A stretch of 64,000 nucleotides of DNA from Cladopsammia gracilis (Eukaryota; Cnidaria; Anthozoa; Scleractinia; Dendrophylliidae): positions 661,001-725,000 of the forward strand of contig JAJGOT010000199.1 in assembly GCA_022457155.1 (NCBI GenBank), in the 5' to 3' direction. Both the position numbers and the translations under genes were made by a program. Within the stretch, counting starts at the first letter, position 1. Each line of letters starts with the position of its first letter. Shown here one piece after another: positions 18,100 through 45,246 of this stretch. The notes below the pieces were generated by a model. The model saw nothing but the letters and a program-made list of their open reading frames with translations, was not told the DNA's origin and searched no databases.

Positions 18100-20108
18100 T
18101 CACTCTGAATATTGAAACAATAGAACTTTGTTAATGAGCAAAAATCCAAGAGCATACTTTTTAGCTCATTAACCATTTTCTATTGTTTCAATATTCATAC
18201 TTTTATTCCCAAGCGTCCCTTGGACTCCATGCGCGTTAGAAAGAATGTGAGCACGTGATCATTCTGTACAACTTTCAAGGCCGTAGCTCTTGTAGAAACG
18301 GAGCAAATCCCCTCTGAATATTGAAACAATAGAAGTTTGTTAATGAGCAAAAATGAGCCATTTTTTTCAAAAATCCAAGCGCACTCTTTTTAGCTCATTA
18401 ACCATTTTCTATTGTTTCAATATTCATGTGTTTATTCCAAGACGTCCCTGGGGAATTGACTGCTAAATTTATGCGCGTTAGAAAGAGAGTGAGCATGTGA
18501 TCATTCTGTGCAACTTTCAAGGCCGTAGCTCTTCTAGAAACGGAGCAAATCCCCTCTGAATATTGAAACAATAGAAGTTTGTTAATGAGCAAAAATGAGC
18601 CATTTTTTCAAAAATCCAAGCGCACTCTTTTTAGCTCATTAACCATTTTCTATTGTTTCAATATTCATGCGTTTATTCCAAAACGTCCCTTGGGAATTGA
18701 CTGCTAAATTTGTGCGCGTTAGAAATAGTGTGAGCACGTGATCATTCTGCACAACTTTCAAGGCCGTAGCTCTTGTAGAAACGGAGCAAATCCCCTCTGA
18801 ATATTGAAACAATAGAAGTTTGTTAATGAGCAAAAATGAGCCATTTTTTTCAAAAATCCAAGCGCACTCTTTTTAGCTCATTAACCATTTTCTATTGCTT
18901 CAATATTCATGCGTTTATTCCAAAACGTCCCTTGGGAATTGACTGCTAAATTTATGCGCGTTAGAAAGAGAGTGAGCACGTGATCATTCCGTGCAACTTT
19001 CAAGGCCATAGCTCTTCTAGAAACGGAGCAAATCCCTTCAGAATATTGAAACAATAGAATTTTCTTAATGAGCAAACATGAGCCATTTTTTCAAAAATTC
19101 AAGACCAACCTTTTTAGCTCATTAACCATTTTCTATTGTTTCAATATTCATGCGTTTATTCCCAAGCGTCCCTTGGGTTTGGCTGCTAAATTTATGCGCG
19201 TTAGAAAGAGAGTGAGCATGTGATTATTCTGTACAACTTTCAAGGCCGTAGCTCTTGTAGAAACAGAGCAAATCCCCTCTGAATATTGAAACAATAGAAC
19301 TTTGTTAATGAGCAAAAATGGGCCATTTTTTCAAAAATCCAAGAGCACACTGTTTAGCTCATTAACCATTTTCTATTGTTTCAATATTCATGCGTTTATT
19401 CCCAAGCGTCCCTTGGGGTTTGGCTGCTAAATTTATGCGCGTTAGAAAGAGAGTGAGCATGTGATCATTCTGTACAACTTTCAAGACCGTAGCTCTTGTA
19501 GAAACGGAGCAAATCCCCTCTGAATATTGAAACAATAGAAGTTTGTTAATGAGCAAAAATGAGCCATTTTTTTCAAAAATCCAAGCGCACTCTTTTTAGC
19601 TCATTAACCATTTTCTACTGTTTCAATATTCATGCGTTTATTCACAAGCGTCCCTTGGGTATTGACTGCCAAATTTATGCGCGTTAGAAAGAGAGTGAGC
19701 ACGTGATCATTCTGTGCAACTTTCAAGTCCGTAGCTCTTCTAGAAATGGAGCAAATCCCCTCTGAATATTCCAACAATAGAACTTTGTTAATGAGCAAAA
19801 ATGAGCCATTTTTTGAAAAATCCAAGAGCAACCTTTTTAGCTCATTAACCATTTTCTATTGTTTCAATATTTATGCGTTTATTCCGAAGCGTCCCTTGGG
19901 TATTGACTGCTAAATTTGTGCGCGTTAGAGAGAGAGTGAGCACGTGATCATTCTGTACAACTTTCAAGATCGTAGCTCTTCTAGAAACGGAGCAAATCCC
20001 CTCTGAATATTGAAACAATAGAACTTTGTTAATGAGCAAAAATGAGCCATTTTATCAAAAATCCAAGGACCTTTTTTAGCTCATTTACCTTTTTCTATTG
20101 TTTCAATA
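18100..20108. repeat. 241-bp satellite of palindromic units, about 8 copies
   Basis: The word CTCTGAATATTGAAACAA recurs at about 18102, 18312, 18554, 18795, 19036, 19277, 19518, 19759 and 20000, a period of 241 after a shorter first unit. Each unit has an inverted pair, TGAATATTGAAACAATAGAA...TTAATGAGC and GCTCATTAA...TTCTATTGTTTCAATATTCA, spaced by about 40 bp, so each can form a stem of roughly 30 bp. The rest is a conserved spacer (GAGCACGTGATCATTCTG, AACTTTCAAGGCCGTAGCTC). On the minus strand most units leave a similar 64-codon ORF open. I read this as a by-product of low divergence rather than a gene. Confidence 0.95.
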
Positions 20109-20269
20109 GACCTTTTTCATAATGGCAGGCGAGTTATTCCTTTATATATATCTATGTTAATTAGCCCTAGTGGCCTCGTTAGCGTGTGCAAAATTCAAAT
20201 GAATTTTTACTCTAAAATGAGGCCAATTGGGACAGAATAAATAAATTGGCCGCCATTATGAAAAAGGTC
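20109..20269. mobile_element. 161-bp MITE, TA target site
   Basis: Starts GACCTTTTTCATAATGGC and ends GCCATTATGAAAAAGGTC, with TA on both sides (20107-20108 and 20270-20271). It sits exactly at the end of the last satellite unit, inside the ATTGTTTCAATA word. Confidence 0.88.
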
Positions 20270-20271
20270 TA

Positions 20272-21150
20272 TAGACTAATAAACTTGCTTGACCAATTCC
20301 CGACTAATATTTTCATAATAACTCGAAGTCCTCGTAGATATAGGTAGATAGTTTATTTGCCACTTTTCACGTACATCACTTTGATCTCTACTGTTACTTA
20401 TTTAATAGCAGGAAGGTCTGTGCTACATCGTCAGAGCTTTTCTAAGAAAATCTACCCGAATATAACGTAAACGTCTTTATCATGGTGGCCTAATAATATT
20501 GATAGCAGAACATAACTAAATATTGCAGGTTATTGAAAACCAGCTATTTCATGATGTAAGTATTGTGTAAAGGATCATAATAATATTGAATAAACCGTTT
20601 TATTTCTTTCTTAAAAAATTTATCTGTGTTGGCAAACTGTTCCATTTTACCAGTTACAGCGTCTCTATGTTTTTATTTACAGAAGAGATCTGCTGAAAAC
20701 TGCAGGAGATATAAAAATTTGAAACCCGTGATTATTACAAAAAAATGTAGGTATGCCAAATCGCAATTTTTGACTTTTTCATTTTTCCTCAAGTATGATG
20801 CAGATCTCTACGAAACTTCACCAACAGTTTTGTTCAAGACGTGCGAGCGCGAGAAACGCGAAAAACGCGAGAAGGCGAAATTGCCCATTTTCCTCGCTTT
20901 CCTTGGGCCTGTCAGGTGACCTCGATACGGCCAGATGTTTTTCATTACCCATAGTGTCTATTTTCTATGCTTCGTGTCAACGAATTCTTACACTGTCTCC
21001 ACTAGATTTTTCTCTGGCGCATCCATCCGGTAGCAGCAGGATACCATTCATGTATAATTTCTCCAGACCAGACAATACTCATCTGTTTCTTCACTTCCAC
21101 AGATTTTCCCGGGAGATTTTCGCGGGTTCAACGCGTCAAAACGTTCATAC
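20272..21150. other. No gene recognised
   Basis: Minus-strand 3' flank of the RGM-like exon. I looked for its downstream exons, which in RGM proteins carry a GDPH motif, and did not see one. The plus-strand ORFs here overlap the antisense of the exon or lack support. Confidence 0.45.
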
Positions 21151-21425
21151 CAGTAAGGAATGTTTGTCAAATTCACTGCTATCGTTGTGCTCTAAGCACA
21201 ATCGATGTGAAAGCCTTGACAAGACAGTAATCAGTGTTTCAAACGGGGTGTCTCCTTTACAAGTACTCGCACTCCTTTCAAGACAAACTTTATAAGCATG
21301 CAGCGTCGCACACAATTGTTTATCTGAACCATTCTCTTCTTTCAGCTTTCTTGAGTATAAACTAGTACACATTTGCACAATCATCTTGCAAGCGTCCGCT
21401 TTAAGATCAGGCTTCAAAACGTCTC
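21151..21425 (-). CDS. RGM: Repulsive guidance molecule-like N-terminal exon, orphan
   Basis: An open stretch of 275 nt bounded by a plausible acceptor (TTGTTTCTTGATAG) and donor (CTG|GTATGA); it enters in phase 1 and leaves in phase 0. The translation has the cysteine spacing of the RGM N-terminal domain: ACKMIVQMC, then LCATLHAYKVCLERSASTCK followed by GDTPFETL and LCLEHN, which parallels the LC...YxxC...TCxGD...QHN region of vertebrate RGMs. RGMs are GPI-anchored neogenin/BMP co-receptors. No signal-peptide exon upstream, and no von Willebrand-like GDPH or C-terminal exon downstream, could be found before PSMA2, 4.5 kb away. It may be a fragment of a displaced gene, a pseudogene, or have distant exons. 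Homology was judged by eye only. Confidence 0.6.
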
Positions 21426-23877
21426 CTATCAAGAAACAAATAGAAAAGCACCTTTTAGAGTTTCAGCAACGAAAATGTCGCAAATTTAAGACGTTATCGT
21501 TGTTATGTTTTCATTGGGCCGTTCACCATCTTTTTAGTAAATTTGTTGGCCGGAAATCTTGTCTATCAATCCACCTTACAAACTGGCTTCCAGTTAACCA
21601 CAAAGGGGAAGCAATAGAGAGTTAATACGTTTGCGAGATCGAGAAGAACATACAGGTAAACATCTACGAGCAGCGAGAAGAAAAACCCTCGACCGCGCGT
21701 GCAAATCGCCCGTCGGCGGGGAACACGAAGTCCTCGAAGTGTCCGTTTTCTTTGCTCCATGAGCGAGATTACTTTTCTTTCTGTTTATGATGCGCGCGCA
21801 TTTTTATTACTTTCCTTCCCCCTTCCTTTGCCACGAAGACTACCTCTGATGGTACTCAAAAGCGAGAACTTGTTTCATCTTAATTATCATGGTATGGCAG
21901 AAACCTATGCCGGTAAACGTTGCTCAACTTATCGAAAGAAAATTGTCACAATTATGATCTTATCATGAACAACATTAGGTACCCTGCCCAAGTTTTAGCA
22001 CTGTATCAAAGCCCGATCGTCTAACAATATTTGGGCCCGTCAATGAAGTCATAAAGTGAGATCACATGAAGCCATTGAGTACTCCGGCAGATGAAGTTCG
22101 ACTGCGGAAATTTTACAATGTTTATCAACGCCGTGCTTTTGCACTCTTAGAAAATAAAAGGTTTTATGTCAACATTATGACAAGGATATTCTCCATAACA
22201 TACCTTCCTGTTCTTCCGCAGATACAAGAAATGCGACACAGAAAACCAGAACCGTGAAACGCGCTGGTATATCCACGAAATCCCTTGCCATTATCCACGA
22301 CGCGAGCGAATGCTACTTAGCCAGTCCGTTTTCGCTCCTAAGTGACAGGTTCAAGAGTTTTTAAGCAGTTGAAGTAAAGCTTGTTTTCTGTGTAAACAGC
22401 CCTTTTTCCCGCAAAAACAACCCAGCTTACGTTACAGCTGTGATGAACAGATAAATTGTTCAGTACTTTTGCGGACTGATTTATCACAGCATGGGTGGGG
22501 AGGCTACAAATGTAAGTATCAACTCAATCACTTTCTTAGTATTCTGAGCATTTAGACTTTCTTTTTCAATTCTTAAAGAATTTAAAGCTTAATTTTCTTC
22601 AAATACGGGTTGCATAACATCGTTTATTTGATTTAAAGATCAGTATTTTGGCGTTTGTTCATTCTACGAAGGAGCCCTACTCTCGCTGGCGATCAGCTGG
22701 CATATCAGATTTCTTGTTGAAGTGAAAATCCACGAGTTTTCCGTGGAGGTCAATACTATCAATGATGATTCTCGGATATCCGATATTCCATTCTAAATCC
22801 TCTTTCATCCTTCAGTTGCACGCGAAACTTCCCTTCAAACCATGTTATTTAAAATCGATTTTCGCACATCAAAATGCTTGTTAAGCTCTGGACTTATCTC
22901 CAGGACTTATCCAATATACCGGGAAAATAAGACATACGTTCGAGATTGCATGCACTATATGCGTAATGCGTAATGAATTTTTGTCCTTCCTGCCCACCCC
23001 TCCCTCACCCAGGGGTTGACAAAATATATTAATCGGACGAATTCCCATATATAGTTGCGGTGAGAGACAAGAATTCAGAGACATTGAGGTTTGAAAAAAC
23101 ATGTTTGGGGTAACCAATTTCAAAAAAAGCGCGCGAGGGGTACACGCGCGCGAAAGCGTGGCTCTCCCTTTAGTGCGCGCGTCGTTACACCGCCACCAAG
23201 CTGCTACGCAGTTAAAAGTTTATACTCCCGTTGAGTAAAAATTCAGGAAAGCTTACACACTAAAGACAACAAAACACCCATCTGCAGACTTAGAGAAGAA
23301 TGAAGAATGCGAGATGGTAGAGCGTTTAACACGCTGACTAATTGAACGACTGATATGATTGAGATAAGCTGCTAAATACACAAGACTTGTGCAAGTTAAA
23401 GCTTATCACTGCTTGAAATCCTCTTTAGGTCTTTTTTATTATGGTTCAAATAACGCTGTTTCCGATATTCGATCCGGGCCCCCTACCTTCCCTGAACAGT
23501 TATAGTTCAGGAAATGAGTAAAATAACCCTCAGATGTACACGCAAACATATACCCCACCGTGGTACAAGGGAGGGGGGTGGGGGGGGGGGGTGGGGGGAA
23601 GAGAGATCTCACATACTGATAAATTAAATGTTAAAAGCCGTATTTGTCTTGTCCCCAAAATTCCATCATGTCGTATCGTTTACGGTTTACTTTTTTTCTA
23701 CGTTTCTTCAATAAGGTGTAAAGGCGCGGGTGTTTCACGCTGCAATTCTCGTGCAGCAAGTCTCGCGCGCAACGCAGACCCGCTGCAGGATCGTTGCTGC
23801 TGCACGAATCGGGGTGTAACACGGTACAAAGTTCGTGTACAGCTTGCAACGGAAGGTTGTCACACATGCACACAGTA
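21426..23877. other. No gene recognised
   Basis: Moderately GC-rich in places (21640-21830, 23120-23200). Contains a G-rich run at 23570-23600. The first-exon-like plus-strand word ATGGGTGGGGAGG followed by a GTAAGTAT donor at 22491-22519 is unsupported. I looked here for the missing last exon of DARS1 and did not find it. Confidence 0.4.
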
Positions 23878-24085
23878 GGGCCATTTATACGAGACCAAAT
23901 AAGTCGCGACTTGCATAAGTCGCGACTTACAGAAGACGCGAACTAGAGACCACTAGACCATTTATACGAGTGAGGCTTGCATAAGTCGCGACCTAAATAA
24001 GACGCGAACACATTTTTGTATCATTTATACGAGTGGTTCGCGTCTTCTGTAAGTCGCGACTTATGTGGTCTCGTATAAATGGCCC
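23878..24085. mobile_element. MITE, GGGCCATTTATACG family, second copy
   Basis: Starts GGGCCATTTATACGAG and ends with its complement CTCGTATAAATGGCCC, flanked by TA at 23876-23877 and 24086-24087. The interior carries repeated AAGTCGCGACTTA palindromes. It is about half the length of the copy at 4996-5386. Confidence 0.88.
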
Positions 24086-24708
24086 TAGTGTTTTAAAACC
24101 AAAATTTTGCGAGACTTGCTGCAAAGGGGGTGTTCCACACTGCAATGCTACAATCATTGCGAAAAGTAGACCCCAATCCTACTTTCTGCAACGATTGCAA
24201 CAGCTTGTCTCGCAACGATTTTGACCATCGCAGGGGGGTGTTACACGCTGCAATGGGACATGCAGCAATTGCTCACCAGATAGATAATTATTCTTGCAAT
24301 AGCAGTATCAGTCATGAGACACACACACACACACATCAGAAAAGACGATTCTGTATTTAAAAGTGGCACTAATTCAAATACCAAGAAGAAATACATAGCC
24401 TAGACCTTTAACAGATCTAGATTCTTCATCATTTTTGCACTTGCACATTGCGATTTATAAGAATTGACTTGATTTGTGGCGGCATCTTTCTTGTGAACGT
24501 TTGACTGGCTTATTTGGTAATGCTGCCCTAATATGGTGTGCTGTCACTTATGGCGTGAGACGCTTGGGGTCACGTGGGAACATAGAACTCTTCCTGATAT
24601 TATGTAGATCCAAGTACAACATGACCACTCGGGCAAGACCTGGGAGGGGAGAGACGGGATCAGTGTTTAGTGAAGGAACCAAACATGCGGAGATAACTGA
24701 AGGGGAAT

Positions 24709-25140
24709 TTGACCCTTTCACTCCCAGAGTCAGTTATGAAGACATGTAGTGTAGTTCTAACTTTTGAGTCTGTGGACGAAATCCTATGGTATGACCATTC
24801 AAATGAAACCTCTTCAGAAGTACTTTTGCATGGTACCATTTGTTCTAACTTTTGAGTGTGTTGATGAAATCTTGTGGTGTGACCATTCAAATGAAATCTC
24901 TTCAGCAGTACTTTTGCATGGTACCATTTGTTCTAATGTTTGAGTCTGTGGATGAAATCCTATGGTGTGACCATTCAAATGAAACCTCTTCAGGAGTACT
25001 TTTGCATGGTACCATTTGTTCTTACTTTTGAGTCTGTTAATGAAATCCTATGGTGTGACCATTCAAATGAAACCTCTTCAGCAGCACGTTTGCATGGTAC
25101 CATTTGTTCTAACTTTTGAGTCTTGTCTGTGGACGAAATC
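24709..25140 (+). mobile_element. TTAA-type non-autonomous element, 91-bp core repeats, 3' end lost
   Basis: Starts with the family end CCCTTTCACTCCCAGAGTCA. About four to five tandem copies of the roughly 91-bp core follow (CTAACTTTTGAGTCTGTGGA, GTGTGACCATTCAAATGAAA, TTTGCATGGTACCATTTGTT). The 3' terminal repeat is missing. Confidence 0.8.
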
Positions 25141-26210
25141 CTGTGGTGTCATGTGAGTAGTGGGTTTGACCAGGCAACAAACTAAAGTTGGCAAGTTTGG
25201 CAAACTCTAAGAAGTTGGCAATCTCGTGCACGAAACACTTTCTAACAACTTAACCTCGTTCCAGTTCTTCTCTTTTCTCAAGAAAGGAAACGGGAAAACA
25301 CTGGAAAACGAGATTACATGATCCGAAGTTGTTGCAAATGTTCACACGTGAAATGTGAGTTTGCCAACTCAAAAAACTTGGCGAAAACGTTAGCTAGAAT
25401 AGAAACAAGTTTTATTTGTCGCCAACGCTGTTTGTTGATGTCACGTTCACACGCCAACTTGAGTTTGTCAACACATGTTTGCCGACTTTCGTTTGTCGTG
25501 TGAAGACACCTTTAAAGGGACTCTGTCCCGCCCGGATGGCCGGGAGCTTACTTAATTATCTGGAAATTGAAAGAAACCATCGCCAAAAGTGATAGAAACA
25601 AAGAAATATGAACTAAACAGGCAAAATAACGGCTACGAAAGTCAAAATTTCACAAGAATGGCAAGTTTTATTTCTTGACCGCCTGTCAATAAATCAAATT
25701 TCAAGAACTGTAATCCACTTCAATCCTTGCAATCCTGCACTTTATCTCCAAATTACTGCTTTTGTTTTGCTCTATAGAATTTTTTTATCCAACTAAGTTG
25801 TATATTTGTTGGCATTTGGGGATATAACGTGGAAATAAGCAAAGCCAAATTTTGATATTTCAAGTTAAACATTAGCTGCAGCTATTTAATGAGCTCGAGA
25901 TTTCTATCGCGTGGTTGTTGATGAGGGCGAAGCCCGAATCAACTATCACGCGATAAAAATCAAGAGCGAATAATCTAATTGTTTTAGTATAAATCTACTG
26001 ACGTTCAAAACTGAACAACAAATACTTTTCACAGACACTTCGAAAACATGAAGAAGCGGCCGCCATTAGACTACTTACTCTACTCACTTTCTACAAGTGA
26101 ATAGATAGTGAGTAGCGTATCCAATAAGAGAACAGCATTCGTGATAGAACGCTAGTAGATTTATTCTAAAAGGTGATAGAACTCTTCAGTTGGTTGTCAT
26201 GACAACTTAC
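25141..26210. other. No gene recognised; 3' flank of DARS1
   Basis: Contains a strong palindrome at 25898-25962. The terminal DARS1 exon was expected here or further left and was not seen. Confidence 0.45.
25898..25962. repeat. Short perfect-core palindrome
   Basis: GATTTCTATCGCGTG and GTTGATGAGGGC are mirrored by GCCCGAATCAAC and CACGCGATAAAAATC. This gives a stem of nearly 30 bp with almost no loop. Confidence 0.75.
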
Positions 26211-41330
<15,120 letters not shown>

Positions 41331-41754
41331 CGTGAATGATAATCTCGTCGAAAAACGTTTGGAAACTAAAGAACAGTTGTTCCGTGCAGCGAAACAGAGT
41401 CTAGGTGATGTTTTTACGAGAAACCGGGTCACCCGCCACGGCAGCATGCAAAGAAAGAAAGAACTTTTTGTAACACAATGTAAATTTTAGTCAGGCGCAC
41501 TTGACCGGGTCTCGTTCCAGATTCCTTTTAGTGGTTACTTCATGTAAAATGTATTGAAATACCGTGTAAGTGAAACGGGAAGAGAAATATTCAGAGAAAA
41601 CGGGGAAGAGTAAAACAAAAATAGTTTCTGATTAGATTATTTTGAAATCTAATTATTCTAAGGAAATAAGCTATGAGGAAGGAATTTTTATTCGTCACCC
41701 GACAACTGGGGAAAAGTCAGCAATAGAATCTTCAAACGACTTTAAAATACAGAT

Positions 41755-41785
<31 letters not shown>

Positions 41786-42264
41786 TTACAATCTATGGAT
41801 TAAAAACCAAAGGATGAACTGTAAAGGAGTCCTAGACCCCATATAAAAACAGATCACCTAAAAATATGTAGAAACACAATAAAATAATAGTTTTAGAAAA
41901 TACCGAAATATAAAGCTACTTATATTGATGAAAAGTCTTATTAACAGCCTGGACAGGGTTACAGCCATCTGAGGTATATTAATGCCTCATTATTTTTATT
42001 TAACATGCACAGGAAAAGTGTAGCAAATTTTAATGAAATTTTTAGTAATATTTTGGAAGTCAATATTTTGATATTTTTGGAAATTGTTTGTTGCCTAGAG
42101 TTTCTAGAGGTTCTAGGCCATGCAGGGGAGGCCTCGTATTTCGCGCGCCGCGATCAGGCCATTTCCGAGTTAGGTTATGCCTCGTCGTCAAAGCGAGGCT
42201 AGGTGCACAACCTTTCATATGAAAATGAGTTTTTCGTGGCGGCCTCGTCCAGGGAGGGCTTTCT
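41331..42264. promoter_or_regulatory. 5' flank of DARS1
   Basis: Upstream of the DARS1 start codon. No TATA box at a useful distance. A (TTTA)n run lies at 41755-41786. Nothing coding was recognised. The promoter extent is assumed. Confidence 0.35.
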
Positions 42265-42620
42265 GCAACCTCGTACCAACGGCCTTCTCCGCTATGTTCA
42301 ATTCAAAATGGCGGGTCGGACAGAGAAGACTCTGGTCCAGGCTGCAAAAATACTCCAAAAGTTGTGGCGTATTTTGTCGCGTAAAAACACGATGAAATGT
42401 CTTCGTTTCATTTGAATAACGGTTTCAGATTACACCAATAACCTCTGAAAACACCAGTTCATTGTGTGTCACGTGACAAAAATACCCCACGATTCTTGGA
42501 TTCTCCGCCCGACCCGCATTTTGAATTGAATTGAACAAAGCGGAGAAGGCCTGGGGATGAGGTTGGGGTTGGTGGCGCTCGCCCCGCCATCGCGGAGAAG
42601 CTCCTGGGGACGAGGTTGAG
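42265..42620. mobile_element. Inverted-repeat element upstream of DARS1
   Basis: The left arm CGGCCTTCTCCGCTATGTTC followed by AATTCAAAATGGCGGGTCGG is mirrored by CCGACCCGCATTTTGAATTG and ACAAAGCGGAGAAGGCC at about 42490-42556. The outer words CTGGGGACGAGGTTG and CAACCTCGTACC also pair. A degraded relative is at 12769-12800. Confidence 0.7.
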
Positions 42621-45246
42621 AAAATAGCCGTTTGTGTTTGGTTGGCATTGGACAGTTTTTACGAATTACGATTTTACAACAGATACAAAAGTTGGAACCT
42701 CCTGGTATAAAAAACAAACAACGCGACAGGAATGACTGGTCAATAGATTGTTATATATTAGTACCCGTGAAATTGCGTTGAAACAACAGCAAAACAGGTT
42801 AATTCAGCTCCATGATCACGGGTTTTATTTCCAGTCAAGCTAAAAACCTTAAACATCCAAGAAGTAACAAGTTCAAAATTCAATTTTAATTTTGAAAATT
42901 GAATATTTTAAAACAAACGTGCAATACACTAGAAGAAACGTCAGTACTGCTGAATAAGCTTCAATTACGTCATTATAGTATTAATTTTAATAGTCATAAT
43001 TGCCGAATAAATGACAGCTACTGAGCAGTATGCACTTCCCAAATTACGGTTTGTTTAATATACTCTACAAGATGCACGATTCTTACTCAATTGCGATTGT
43101 GGATGACATCCTCCAGTGCGACTATCAAAATGAGAGAATTCAGCTATTAATCATTGAATACTTTCACGTACTACTGTTTACAACTGGTGTACAATTTTGT
43201 CAGTAAAATGTGATGTAATGTTTGAGCCAACTAATAAAAGCCCAATATATTATTAAAGTATAACTTTCTTCTTTTGAATTTGTTTTTCAATATTTTTTTT
43301 GTAAAATGACGCATGGGATTTTTTCCAGCTTTCAACTCGGAGCACTCTTGGTAATAAACGAGGCAGATAAATAATCACGCCCAAAGCACGTTGTACACTT
43401 AAAGATCTTTTAACCTCAAGCAATTAGCTAAGTTTCTCGAATGAAAAAACGTGCTAAGCTTAATTCTCAGCCAACATCCAGGAGTCATAAATTTAGTAAT
43501 ATATCATAGTTTATACCGTTTTGTTTATTTGAGTGTTTATCATTGTTTCTCCATTCGGAAGTACTTATCCAAATTTGTTTCCAAACATCCCCCAAACTGA
43601 GTTCGATATTCGCTAAGCAAGCAAGTCTTATTTTATGGGACTGGGAAATTTTATAGAGAAAACGTGACAAAACCGTGACTTGATGAAAGGAATGTTTTCC
43701 TAAAAAAAAAAACAGCACAAGATGAACTCTTGTCAATAGACTACTTAACGTTTCAGCTGTTGTTTTCAGCTCGTAAACAGCACGTACGCGCTAGCAATCA
43801 CTAGTCATGTTCAACGTAAAAACAAACATAAACTGTTTAACTGTCAGATTTAGAAACTTGAAAATGATTTAATCAAATAATAGACTTACACTGCCCAAGC
43901 GGGTTAATTCAAAATACGCTTCGGAAGTATTTATTTGAAAATCACTCGTGAAGATGGGGAGAAAAAAACGCGGCAAGATTCTCTTCTATGTTTTCTCTAA
44001 CGTATTCTCAAGTATACTTTTCGAAGGAAAAATGCCTGTGTAAAATTGTCGAGTGTGTTCAATGATGGATGATAAAAACAATACATTTTACAGTGAAGGA
44101 GAATCTTGGCTTTGAGTCAGACATGAGTAATATATACCACACAATATCACATAATATCAGACTCTCTCTAAACCTTGCATCAGGTCCGCACAACTAGGTA
44201 TATTTTAAATCTCGGTTATCGTGCCAAGCGGGAGCTCAAGCATAAAATGTTTTCAGAGAGTCAAGGTCATTGTCTAGCTTTTCTGCTTTCTCTAGTATTC
44301 TATTGTAGTCAGCTTTATAAAGGTGCATTAGCTTCTCAACCGGCACAGTCATATCTGCTGTTAAGGAATTTTCCATTGTCTATAATGAATAACCTAATTA
44401 GCTGTTACAGAGAATGAAATGATCTTGGGAGGGACAAATCAGTAATTTCAGTTATCACTCTCTAAACGCCGTTTGGTTTCAGAACGAAAAGTATGCAGTC
44501 AACATAAAACAAGACCTGTTGTTTCGAAATTTCTTTTGATCTTCTTGTTGATTCCAAAAAATTGCGTCACTGCTAAATGCAATATTGACTTTGAGATTTA
44601 TCGAGTAAACTTCAAAATGCAAAACTGAACGAGCTTCCTAGTCTTTCACGACAGGAAAAAAATCACATATAACGCACCAAGTTAATGGAGCGTAACGCAT
44701 TATTGTTACCCAGCAAGATCTAGAGAACACAGCTTGCTTAATTTTCAAACCTTTTTATTCCTGAAAAAAAAAATCTTTGCAAATTCACTTAACGCTTTAC
44801 GTCCATTAAATCATAAATGTCTTGGGTTTGACACCTCAAAGCCATTGTACTAGTTAACAAAAGTTTCAACAATGTTTACGCTGGCTTTGCATATTGATGG
44901 CCTTCTGTGGCACTCGAATATAACTATATACTCCGGTTTTCGTCCTTTTCAAGTGCAACCCACGTTATACATTAAACCGGTTAACATCAAATGAGGAACG
45001 GAATGTCCGATAATTTATACTATCATTAAAAATCTACTTTACTTCTCTTGGAGTGTGGATTCTGTTATATACATTATTATATTTATCTAACACTTCAATA
45101 GTTTGGTGTATATTGTAGTGGGAATGCCTTTAGTGTGCATAAGCACAAGTTAGTTCATCGCTGATGGTTCTTTTAACACGAGGCCCACTTGGCAGTATAG
45201 TATTTCGAGGGTAATTGTTCTCCTTAGCTCCTTCCTTTTCCGGTGG
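42621..45246. other. Intergenic, no gene recognised
   Basis: AT-rich. A strongly decayed member of the TTAA-type element family is visible at about 43095-43365 (GTGGATGACATCC, GACTATCAAAATGAGAG, AGCACTCTTGG). Nothing else supported. Confidence 0.5.

Noticed and set aside
18398..20039. Six similar 62-82 codon minus-strand ORFs (MLINKLLLFQYSEGICS type)
   Set aside because: They repeat with the 241-bp satellite period and start inside the palindrome; no splice or expression evidence. Explained by low divergence of tandem units.
20795..21295. 166-codon plus-strand ORF
   Set aside because: It overlaps the antisense of the RGM-like exon, which has the better splice sites and family pattern.
22677..22808. 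43-codon minus-strand ORF (MKEDLEWNIGYPRIIID...)
   Set aside because: Protein-like composition, but no recognised family, no clear acceptor and donor, and no phase partner. Could be a relic of a repeat.
24033..24360. ORFs overlapping a MITE and a GCAACGATT-type repeat region
   Set aside because: They begin inside the MITE at 23878-24085 and have no domain.
42177..42415. ORFs near MAGRTEKTLVQAAKILQKLW upstream of DARS1
   Set aside because: They lie in the left arm of an inverted-repeat element; the mirrored arm at 42490-42556 shows the sequence is repeat-derived.
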